This document shows positions 49,004 to 56,333 of a DNA stretch of 58,659 nucleotides, piece after piece. Origin of the DNA: Alphaproteobacteria bacterium (lineage in GTDB: Bacteria > Pseudomonadota > Alphaproteobacteria > UBA7887); contig JASLYQ010000019.1 in the NCBI GenBank assembly GCA_030739735.1, forward strand, positions 1 to 58,659, in the 5' to 3' direction. The notes beneath the pieces are model-generated. The model was not told where the DNA came from. It made no database searches and saw only the letters and a list, made by a program, of their open reading frames with translations. The translations under genes and the position numbers were made by a program. The stretch's first letter is position 1. Each line of letters opens with the position of its first letter.

Positions 49004-49990
49004 ATGAGACAACATGCGATGTTTGCCGCGGCCCTCGTAGCGGGTCTGGCGCTGGCCGGAGGCGGCCGGGCAGAGGAGGTGCTACGGGCGACGTCGATGT
49101 TGCCGCTTGGCACAGTCTACAGCCAGAGCTTCATCAGCTTTATCGAACGGGTGAATATGGAGGCCGCGGGCGTGGTGCGCATCAACCTGCTCGGCGGGCC
49201 TGAGGCGCTGCCGACGGCGGAGCAAGCGAATGCGGTGCGCAGCGGCATCGTCGATATGATCTACGGGCCGTCCAGCTACTATCCAGGCGACGTGCCCGAG
49301 ACCGACGCCTTCGTCGGCGGCAATGTCCCGCCGGCCGAACTGCGCGAGAACGGGGGCATGGCGCTGCTCAACGAGATCCACCAGCAAAAACTCAACGCCT
49401 ATCTGCTCTCCCATCCGGAAGGCAGCCTCGGCTTTCACATCTACCTCACGCAGCTGCCCGTACTAGATGCGGCCGGGTTGCCCGATCTCGACGGCCTGCG
49501 CGTCCGCGGCGCGCAACTCTATCGCGAATTTTTCATGGGCCTCGGCGCGACCTACGTCAGTATCAAGGTGCCGGAGGTCTATACCGCGCTCGAGCGTGGC
49601 ACGGTGGCTGGTATCGGCTGGCCTTCCGTCGGCTTGATGGATCTCTCCTGGGATAACTTTCTGACCCACCGCATCGACCCGCACTACTTCCAGGGCGACA
49701 TCGTCATTCTGGTCAATCTCGATCGCTGGAACGCCATGGACGAGATCGCACGCAACGCCTTGCGGGAACTCGGACTGGCCCATGAGCAGCGCTCCTACGC
49801 CGTGTTCACCGATCTGGGGCTGGAGGAAGATGCGGAGATGCAGCGGCGCGGTATCGAAGTGGTGACACTATCGGACGCGGCTGCCAAGAAATACCGCCGC
49901 CAAGCCTATGAAACCGCCTGGGCGCGGCTCAAGTCGCGCGACGACACCCACTACGAGGCGCTGCGTCGCCTGTTCTATCGCGAGGAGTGA
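49004..49990 (+). CDS. TRAP transporter substrate-binding protein (DctP family)
   Basis: A 328-residue periplasmic receptor. Signal peptide AALVAGLALAGGGRAEE; then an all-alpha/beta TRAP fold with the typical LRVRG (Arg for carboxylate) at about 163 and the helix hinge FTDLGLEEDAE region. GGGAG lies eight bases before the ATG. It opens the operon that continues with aldolase, SnoaL-like, CoA-transferase and crotonase genes. The membrane subunits dctQ/dctM are not in the window, so this receptor is orphan here. The ligand is likely the organic acid handled by this operon. Confidence 0.88.
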   Translation: MRQHAMFAAALVAGLALAGGGRAEEVLRATSMLPLGTVYSQSFISFIERVNMEAAGVVRINLLGGPEALPTAEQANAVRSGIVDMIYGPSSYYPGDVPETDAFVGGNVPPAELRENGGMALLNEIHQQKLNAYLLSHPEGSLGFHIYLTQLPVLDAAGLPDLDGLRVRGAQLYREFFMGLGATYVSIKVPEVYTALERGTVAGIGWPSVGLMDLSWDNFLTHRIDPHYFQGDIVILVNLDRWNAMDEIARNALRELGLAHEQRSYAVFTDLGLEEDAEMQRRGIEVVTLSDAAAKKYRRQAYETAWARLKSRDDTHYEALRRLFYREE

Positions 49991-49996
49991 CCGCAC

Positions 49997-50770
49997 ATGC
50001 GTTCCAATCCGGTCAAAGAGAAGCTAGCCCGCGGTGAGACCGCGTTCGGTACCATGGTGTTTGAGTTTGCCAACCCCGGCACGGCCACGGTGCTGGCCGG
50101 CGCCGGCGCGGAATACGTGATTTACGACATGGAACACAGCGGCATCTCCGAAGAGGAGATCAAGCGCCAAATCGCCTATTGCCGCGGTCAGGACATCGTG
50201 CCGCTGGTGCGACCGCCCGACAAATCCTACGCTACCACGGCGCGCCTGCTCGATATCGGCACCATGGGCTTGGTGTACCAGATGGTCGAGAGCCGCGAGG
50301 AAGCGGAGACGATCGTCTCCTGGGCGCGCTATCCGCCGCGCGGCGTGCGCGGCGCCATGTTCGGCGGCGCCCACGACGACTACAGCGGTGGCAATGTATC
50401 GGCCAAGATGGCGAGTGCGGAAGCACGCACCATGGTCATTGCCCTGATCGAGACTGTCAAAGGCGTCGAAGCGGTCGACAATATTCTGGCGGTGCGAGGA
50501 ATCGATGCGGCCTATGTAGGCCATTACGACCTCTCGCTCACTATGGGTATTCCGGGCGAGTTCGACCATCCGGATTTCGACGCTGCCATCGGCAAAATCG
50601 TCGCCGCCTGCCGCAAACATAACAAGCCGGCGGGCTGCCTAGCCCCCAATGTGGAATGGGGCCGCGCCTGGATGGCGCGCGGCTTCCGCATGGTAGCCTA
50701 TTCGATCGATATCGCGCTGCTCGGCGGTGCGCTGCAGGCGGGCATCGCCGGCCTCAAGGCCGAAGACTAA
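49997..50770 (+). CDS. HpcH/HpaI-type aldolase
   Basis: A 257-residue class II aldolase of the HpcH/HpaI/citrate lyase fold. Typical residues are in YDMEHSGIS (His base), PLVRPP (Arg), VIALIETVKGVEAV (Glu, metal ligand) and VGHYDLSLTMG (Asp, metal ligand). Enzymes of this group cleave or make 4-hydroxy-2-oxo acids, often releasing pyruvate or acyl-CoA. Starts seven bases after the TRAP receptor stop, so co-transcribed. Confidence 0.9.
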   Translation: MRSNPVKEKLARGETAFGTMVFEFANPGTATVLAGAGAEYVIYDMEHSGISEEEIKRQIAYCRGQDIVPLVRPPDKSYATTARLLDIGTMGLVYQMVESREEAETIVSWARYPPRGVRGAMFGGAHDDYSGGNVSAKMASAEARTMVIALIETVKGVEAVDNILAVRGIDAAYVGHYDLSLTMGIPGEFDHPDFDAAIGKIVAACRKHNKPAGCLAPNVEWGRAWMARGFRMVAYSIDIALLGGALQAGIAGLKAED

Positions 50771-50786
50771 CCACTGGGAGGATCAG

Positions 50787-51197
50787 ATGGACACAGCCTA
50801 TGACGAGATCAGCACGACCCTTGCCAACTATTTCGACGGCTTCTACGAGGGCGATATTGAGGCATTGAAAAGCATCTTCCACCCCGCCTGCCACCTTTAC
50901 GCCGCAACCGATGGGGCCCTGCAAGACGATCCCATGGAGGCCGTTTATGCACGCGTTGCGGGGCGCGAGGCGCCAGCAAAATCAGGCCAGAAGCGTCAGG
51001 ATTGCATTCTTTCGATCGACAAGTCGGGCGCCGAATCGGCGCTAGCGCGGGTGCAGATTGCCATCGGGGCGAAGCTGTTTACTGACTATCTCAGTCTGCT
51101 CAAGCTCGACGGCCGCTGGCGAATTATTTCCAAGACCTACACCTACATCCCCATCGCGGTCGAAGTGGAAGACGGCGTCGCAGCGGCGGCGGAATAG
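50787..51197 (+). CDS. SnoaL / NTF2-like protein
   Basis: A 136-residue protein of the NTF2-like fold (lumazine-binding / SnoaL type). The pattern LANYFDGFYEGDIEALKSIFHPACHLY (in parts: YFDGFYEGDIEALKSIFHP) and LLKLDGRWRIISKTY is the family mark. Members can be isomerases, cyclases or binding proteins. GGGAGG precedes the ATG. It is between the aldolase and the CoA-transferase, so likely acts on the same pathway intermediate. Confidence 0.82.
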   Translation: MDTAYDEISTTLANYFDGFYEGDIEALKSIFHPACHLYAATDGALQDDPMEAVYARVAGREAPAKSGQKRQDCILSIDKSGAESALARVQIAIGAKLFTDYLSLLKLDGRWRIISKTYTYIPIAVEVEDGVAAAAE

Positions 51198-51199
51198 GC

Positions 51200-52390
51200 A
51201 TGAGCGAGCCTCGTCTGCCCCTTGAAGGCATCTTCGTTCTCGATCTGACCCGCGCGCGGGCCGGACCCACGGCCGTGCGCCATTTAGCCGACTGGGGCGC
51301 CGACGTGATCAAGATCGAGGCACCCAGCGAGCCCGGCAACGAGGGGTTAGGCGGTGCCCGCGACGGGCCCGACTACCTTAACCTACACCGCAACAAGCGC
51401 GCCATGACCCTCGATCTGAAGAGCGGGGAGGGCAAGGAAATATTCCTCAAACTCGCTGATCGCGCCGACGTAGTGGTGGAAAATTTTCGCGCCCGCGTGA
51501 AGCACCGGCTCGGCATCGATTACGAGACGTTGAGCGCGCGCAACCCGCGCCTCATCTATGGCAGCATCTCCGGCTTCGGCCAGAGCGGACCCTACAAGGA
51601 CCGCGCCGGAGTAGACCAAATCGCGCAAGGGTTGGGCGGCCTGATGTCGATTACCGGCCTGCCCGGCCAGGGGCCAGTGCGCGTCGGCATTCCCGTGGCT
51701 GATCTTTCGGCCGGCAATTATCTTGCCATGGGTATCCTGTTAGCGCTGTTCAACCGCGAGCATACTGGCCAGGGCCAGTGGGTACATACCTCGCTGCTGG
51801 AGGCGCAGATCGCCATGCTCGACTTCCAGGCCGCGCGCTGGCTGATCGACTCCGAAGTGCCGCCGCAAGCCGGGAATAACCACCCGACGGGCATCCCCAT
51901 GGGCGTCTTCCCGACTGCCGACGGTGCCCTCAACATCGCCGCCGCAGGCGATGTGCTGTGGCAACGCTTCCTCGGCGTCGTTGAAGCACCGGAGCTGGCC
52001 GACGACGAGCGCTTCATCAATGGCGATGCACGATCGAAGAACCGCCATACTCTCAACGACATGTTAGGCGAAATCACCGCGAAAAAGCCGAGTGCGTACT
52101 GGATAGAAGCCATGAACGTGGCGGGCGTGCCCTGTGGGCCTATCAACTGCATCGACGAGACTTTCGCCGATGCGCAGGTGCGTCACCTCGGTATCGCCGT
52201 GCCTATGAGTCACCCGGAGCACGGCAATATGCATGTGGTCGGTCAGGCAGTGCATCTAACCGGCACGCCACAGCCCGAGCAGGTGCGCCGACCCACCCCC
52301 AGCATGGGCGGCGACACCGATGCTATTCTTGCCGAACTTGGCTTCGACGACGCGGCGATTACCGATTTACGCACACAGAGAGTAATTTGA
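51200..52390 (+). CDS. Class III CoA-transferase (CaiB/BaiF family)
   Basis: A 396-residue enzyme that moves CoA between acyl groups via an Asp anhydride. The catalytic Asp is residue 168 (PVADLSAG). GIFVLDLTRARAGP and VENFRARV are typical of the family. It starts two bases after the SnoaL stop and overlaps the crotonase gene by one base (TGATG). The acyl donor is unknown; a formyl/oxalyl or small organic acid is possible. Confidence 0.9.
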   Translation: MSEPRLPLEGIFVLDLTRARAGPTAVRHLADWGADVIKIEAPSEPGNEGLGGARDGPDYLNLHRNKRAMTLDLKSGEGKEIFLKLADRADVVVENFRARVKHRLGIDYETLSARNPRLIYGSISGFGQSGPYKDRAGVDQIAQGLGGLMSITGLPGQGPVRVGIPVADLSAGNYLAMGILLALFNREHTGQGQWVHTSLLEAQIAMLDFQAARWLIDSEVPPQAGNNHPTGIPMGVFPTADGALNIAAAGDVLWQRFLGVVEAPELADDERFINGDARSKNRHTLNDMLGEITAKKPSAYWIEAMNVAGVPCGPINCIDETFADAQVRHLGIAVPMSHPEHGNMHVVGQAVHLTGTPQPEQVRRPTPSMGGDTDAILAELGFDDAAITDLRTQRVI

Positions 52391-53196
52391 TGGCGGAGAT
52401 GCTGACCCTCGATACCGACCTCATGATTGCCCGCAAGGATGCCGGCATAGGCTGGATGATCTTCAACAATCCTGAGCGCCGCAACGCGCTCAAGCTGGAG
52501 ATGTGGCAGGCGGTCTCCAAGATTATCGCCGATTTCGCCGCTGACGATACTGTGCGCACCGTTATCATGGCAGGTGCCGGCGACAAGGCCTTCGTCTCGG
52601 GCGCCGATATCTCCGAATTCGAGAAGCACCGTGACTCGGCAGAAGCAGAAGAGGAATACAACCGCGTCACCGCCACTGCCCAGGAGGCGCTCGGCAGATT
52701 GGAGAAACCGCTGGTGGCGATGATCCGCGGCTTTTGTGTCGGCGGTGGCCTAGCGGTCGCCTTGCAGGCCGACATCCGCATAGCCAGCGACGATTCGCAG
52801 TATGCCATCCCTGCCGCACGCCTCGGCCTCGGTTACGGCTTCACAGGCCTGCGCAAGCTCTCAACCCTGGTCGGCCCGGCCATGGCTAAGGAGATCCTCT
52901 TCACGGCGCGGCTCTTCTCTGCCGAGGAGGCCCTGCGCATGGGCCTGATCAACCGGCTGGTGTCGGCGCCGGACCTCAAAGCCACTGTGCGCCAGCTGGC
53001 AGAGGGCATCGCCGATAACGCGCCGCTTACCGTGCGCGCCGCCAAGGTGGCCATCGGTGAAGTGCTCAAGGATCCGGATAATCGTGACCTCGAGGCCGTA
53101 GAGCACCAGGTGCGCGCCTGCTTCGATAGCGAGGACTATACGGAAGGCCGCACGGCTTTCATGGAAAAGCGCCGGCCACAGTTCAAAGGGCGCTGA
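52390..53196 (+). CDS. Enoyl-CoA hydratase/isomerase family (crotonase)
   Basis: A 268-residue crotonase-fold enzyme for acyl-CoA. The oxyanion hole is formed by AFVSGADISEF and GFCVGGGLAVAL. The second catalytic Glu of true hydratases appears to be in AKEILFTAR, but the first (PEI) is PAA here, so simple hydration may not be the reaction. ATG at 52390 overlaps the CoA-transferase stop. It ends the operon. Confidence 0.88.
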   Translation: MAEMLTLDTDLMIARKDAGIGWMIFNNPERRNALKLEMWQAVSKIIADFAADDTVRTVIMAGAGDKAFVSGADISEFEKHRDSAEAEEEYNRVTATAQEALGRLEKPLVAMIRGFCVGGGLAVALQADIRIASDDSQYAIPAARLGLGYGFTGLRKLSTLVGPAMAKEILFTARLFSAEEALRMGLINRLVSAPDLKATVRQLAEGIADNAPLTVRAAKVAIGEVLKDPDNRDLEAVEHQVRACFDSEDYTEGRTAFMEKRRPQFKGR

Positions 53197-53331
53197 GGCG
53201 TCAATCTAGCTCGATCGGAGCGGAATCACGCGCGACAAAGTAATTGGGCCGCACAAAGATTTTGCCGTGATTACCGCAAGAACTGACATTGGCGATGGTG
53301 CTGGCGCCTTCGGTTCGTGTATGCGTAGGTG

Positions 53332-53439
53332 ATGGTACATCTCAAGGTTTTTGCCATCGCCGCAGCGATCGGGCTCACCGCTTATGGCGGCGTACTGCTG
53401 TTGATCGCCTTGTTTCGGGTGCTGGGCCTGCAGGAATGA
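53332..53439 (+). CDS. Possible small single-helix membrane protein
   Basis: A 35-residue frame with a strong hydrophobic helix (VFAIAAAIGLTAYGGVLLLIAL) flanked by a basic N-terminus and a short tail. A weak AGGTG lies right before the ATG. Family unknown; small hydrophobic frames may be chance. Confidence 0.4.
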   Translation: MVHLKVFAIAAAIGLTAYGGVLLLIALFRVLGLQE

Positions 53440-53820
53440 TCCTGCCCGACGGGCCAGAGCAGGCCGAGACGCTCGCTCCCCGCTCCGCCTGCAACCTGTG
53501 TCAGCTATCTTGAGGGTCGTTCAGGTGAGGGCGCCCTACGACAAGAGGCAAATGTCGCTGCCGCACCAGATGTAGCGGAGCTTGCCGGATCGCCAGAAGG
53601 TAGGTCAAATCTCAATAGATTTCGCCCAATACCAAAGGGCGTAAAAAATCGCAACTTAAGCGCTTACCTCAAGTTGGGGGTTCAAGAGCTCATTTCTTGC
53701 GATGGTTTTGTCTACAAGATGCAGACACTTTTGTTCAATAGGGTAGATCAATACTCTTCCAAAATTCTACTCTAACTGGAACACCGCCGATAGCGAACTG
53801 GGAGAATAATCTGTGCCCCG
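53440..53820. other. Intergenic boundary into AT-rich segment
   Basis: About 380 bp with no supported gene. Composition shifts from GC-rich to AT-rich near 53.6 kb, marking the edge of the segment that holds the lipoprotein, methyltransferase and autotransporter genes. No integrase, direct repeat or tRNA edge was recognised. Confidence 0.5.
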
Positions 53821-54654
53821 TCAACACCTTGGAATGTCGCGGCTAAGCTGTCGCCACACACCAAGCCATCCATCTGCGTGACCAACTCCGGAAATGAGTA
53901 TCTTTTTGGCACAGGTCCCGCCCCCGACCGCTTTTACAAAGGCACTTGAAACCCACGCCGGAACTACCTTGTCTTCACTTCCAATATAATGAATTTGCGG
54001 GAGTAATTTTACCATTCCAGCCACTGCGATGGGGTTCAGGGACCCCCGCAACGGTGTCACACGTTTCGCCTTATTCAGCGCTGCGTGGTCGAGATTACCA
54101 CCAATCGTTCGCAGTGAAAGAACATCTGTTCGCCGAGCCGCTAGCAATACCGCAATGGCGCCACCCCCGGAAAATCCCACTAAATGGAAGCCTTCACTAT
54201 CATATTTTTCGGTTATTCCATCCAGTATCTGGACGTAGCTTGAAATAACAACCTCAGAGAAACGATGGCTCGTCCAGTATTTATCGTCGCAAATCTCTTC
54301 CTCTGATAGATCAATGTATTGGCAGGGTCTAGCAATATAAATAACATTTTTGGCGTCATCCATTGTAGCCATTACCAACAGCATCGGTTTTGTCGGTGTT
54401 GGGTTAGATGAGACCGTACGGCGGTTTACCCAGGCAAACCCATCGCCCTCAATATAAAGTGTAACAGGCACCTTTTTTTGAATGAGTTTCGAAAATCCGG
54501 CTAAACGAAATGTATCTGTACTGATCGCGAACGGGGAAAACCCCGCTTCTTTTGCGACAATCATAGCAGCGTCCCTACGGGCTTCCAAGGACTTGACGCT
54601 ACATCCTGTAATTGTAACTAAAATCAATAGAATTCCGATTAAATGTCGACTCAT
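53821..54654 (-). CDS. Putative lipoprotein with alpha/beta hydrolase fold
   Basis: A 277-residue protein with a lipobox (LVTITGC) at the N-terminus, so it is anchored in the envelope. The hydrolase elbow GFSGGGAI gives a Ser nucleophile; the distal GVGHADGW gives His and GSEDKVVP gives the Asp. It resembles an esterase or lipase-like hydrolase; substrate unknown. The sequence is AT-rich compared with the core, fitting recent transfer. The ATG at 54654 lies six bases downstream of the methyltransferase stop. Confidence 0.8.
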   Translation of the reverse strand: MSRHLIGILLILVTITGCSVKSLEARRDAAMIVAKEAGFSPFAISTDTFRLAGFSKLIQKKVPVTLYIEGDGFAWVNRRTVSSNPTPTKPMLLVMATMDDAKNVIYIARPCQYIDLSEEEICDDKYWTSHRFSEVVISSYVQILDGITEKYDSEGFHLVGFSGGGAIAVLLAARRTDVLSLRTIGGNLDHAALNKAKRVTPLRGSLNPIAVAGMVKLLPQIHYIGSEDKVVPAWVSSAFVKAVGGGTCAKKILISGVGHADGWLGVWRQLSRDIPRC

Positions 54655-54660
54655 ATTTTA

Positions 54661-56229
54661 TTACTTCTTTTTAGTCAGCAGCGCATTGGCCCCGAACAAA
54701 GCCAACTGTGTTTCTACATATTTCGATAGATATTCTTTCAGCTCATCCGTGTTTGGTTTTATCTGTGTGCCGTCCATACTTACCGTAAATTTACCGCTCT
54801 TTACATGCGCTCTAAGGGCGTCAACGATCTGTTCCTTGGTATTTTCACCGTTAACATATTGCATAAAAAAACGTTGATCATCTGTAAGTCCGCCGACGGT
54901 TTCATGTCTCATATTTGGCAACCTCGCCTCATTTTGGGCAATAATCTGCGCGGTTTTGAAGACTTCCGGTTTATCGGCAATTTCTTTCGTAAAACACGGA
55001 GGGGCTGTCGTAATTGAAAGAACCCCGCTAAATATAAATTGCAATACGGTTGCGTTGAGTTCGGTGCGAATGAAATCCTTGGGAACGTCTTCTAGAATCG
55101 GGAATGCAAGTTCAACGATCTCATCAAGTGTCTGAGGAACAGGCGCCGCCTTGACCATCTGCAGATAGCAAACGCACGCGATCCGGCCGGTCATGGTGGC
55201 TTTTTGATCCTGACGTGCCATGCCCACAAGGTCGAGCGCTTCGATAGACTTTTCCGTTTCGGCCTGGATTGGTTGTTCAAGTCCATAGTTAGCGATCAAA
55301 CGCAACCCGGCAACACTCTCGGGGGACAAAGTTCGGTTCAGGCTGACACCTTCTTTGGCCAACAGGGTCATACGGAAGCGGCGATTGCTTATAAAATCAA
55401 CATACTGTTCCTGGCGGACGGTATCGTTTATTTGAGACAGGATATCGGCAACGGCATCCGTCTGGTTTCCCAGATACATGGAAGGCAAATCGGCCTCGGC
55501 GAGGTACGTCAGGCCATATTTCCCAGCCTTATCCATGAATTCATAGAAGTAACTCGGTTCGTTGACGGCCTCCAAGTGGTCATGCAATAGATAGTTGTCA
55601 TCAAGTTCTTGCAGAATCTTGATTTCGTTCTCTAACGTCTTTTTATAGGGGTCACTCGCCGTTTTGATGTTTTCGGAAACAAAGTTCAGCATGCGGCGTG
55701 CTTCGAATACTTTTTCGTCCAGATCGTCAAAATTCTTACCGTGATAACGCATCATATCGCGGATCGTCTTTACGGCGTTCCATCCAGGTAATGTGTTGTA
55801 GCTGATATAGGCGATGCCGTTATGCGACAAGTTTTCACCACAAATTTCCAGCAATCGTTCTTGAACATCGCTTGCCACCCATGAGTAGAAGCCATGGGCG
55901 ATGATATAGTCGAATTTTCGTCCTTTGAGGTCTATATCGAGAATGGATATTTCTTCCAGATCCAGGTTTTCAAGACCCAAGGCTGTCGCTGTTTTTCGCG
56001 CCCGATCTATCTGGTTTTTCGACAGATCGACGCCCAGAAAACCGGAATCCGGGTAACGCGCCGCCAATGGGATAACATTGCCGCCGCTGGCGCAACCAAT
56101 TTCAAGTATTTGGGAGTTTCTTAGCTCCGGCGGAACCATGCCAAACAATATGGCGATTGCGCTCAGACTTTCGGGTGCTGAATATCTGTAGCAATTGCTG
56201 GGATATGGTGCTGAGTCATATGTCGTCAT
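54661..56229 (-). CDS. SAM methyltransferase with regulatory domain
   Basis: A 522-residue protein. The N-terminal class I methyltransferase domain (about 15-190) has motif I EIGCASGGNV and motif II GVDLSK. The middle part (about 200-330) matches the methyltransferase regulatory domain (MethyTransf_Reg, PF10119), and a C-terminal helical region follows. Members are of unknown function; some are thought to act on protein or cell-envelope substrates. ATG at 56229 is used, with GGTGGG upstream; a GTG 12 bases before is possible. It lies between the autotransporter and the lipoprotein hydrolase, so the three may be functionally linked. Confidence 0.88.
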   Translation of the reverse strand: MTTYDSAPYPSNCYRYSAPESLSAIAILFGMVPPELRNSQILEIGCASGGNVIPLAARYPDSGFLGVDLSKNQIDRARKTATALGLENLDLEEISILDIDLKGRKFDYIIAHGFYSWVASDVQERLLEICGENLSHNGIAYISYNTLPGWNAVKTIRDMMRYHGKNFDDLDEKVFEARRMLNFVSENIKTASDPYKKTLENEIKILQELDDNYLLHDHLEAVNEPSYFYEFMDKAGKYGLTYLAEADLPSMYLGNQTDAVADILSQINDTVRQEQYVDFISNRRFRMTLLAKEGVSLNRTLSPESVAGLRLIANYGLEQPIQAETEKSIEALDLVGMARQDQKATMTGRIACVCYLQMVKAAPVPQTLDEIVELAFPILEDVPKDFIRTELNATVLQFIFSGVLSITTAPPCFTKEIADKPEVFKTAQIIAQNEARLPNMRHETVGGLTDDQRFFMQYVNGENTKEQIVDALRAHVKSGKFTVSMDGTQIKPNTDELKEYLSKYVETQLALFGANALLTKKK

Positions 56230-56273
56230 CTTGTTTCCCACCTAATGAACTGAGAAGTTTTAGGCATATTTGC

Positions 56274-56303
56274 AAAAAAGCCCCGGGATATTATCCCGGG
56301 GCT
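56274..56303 (-). terminator. Rho-independent terminator of autotransporter
   Basis: An 11-bp perfect stem (AGCCCCGGGAT / ATCCCGGGGCT) with a 3-nt loop is followed on the minus strand by six T. It lies 30 bp after the autotransporter stop codon and separates it from the methyltransferase gene, so those two are probably separate transcripts. Confidence 0.88.
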
Positions 56304-56333
56304 CTAATTTCAAGAGGATATTTTCGAGGCTAT

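Noticed and set aside
48220-49203. 327-codon frame opposite the gamma-glutamyltransferase
   Set aside because: Antisense shadow of a conserved gene running into the TRAP receptor gene.
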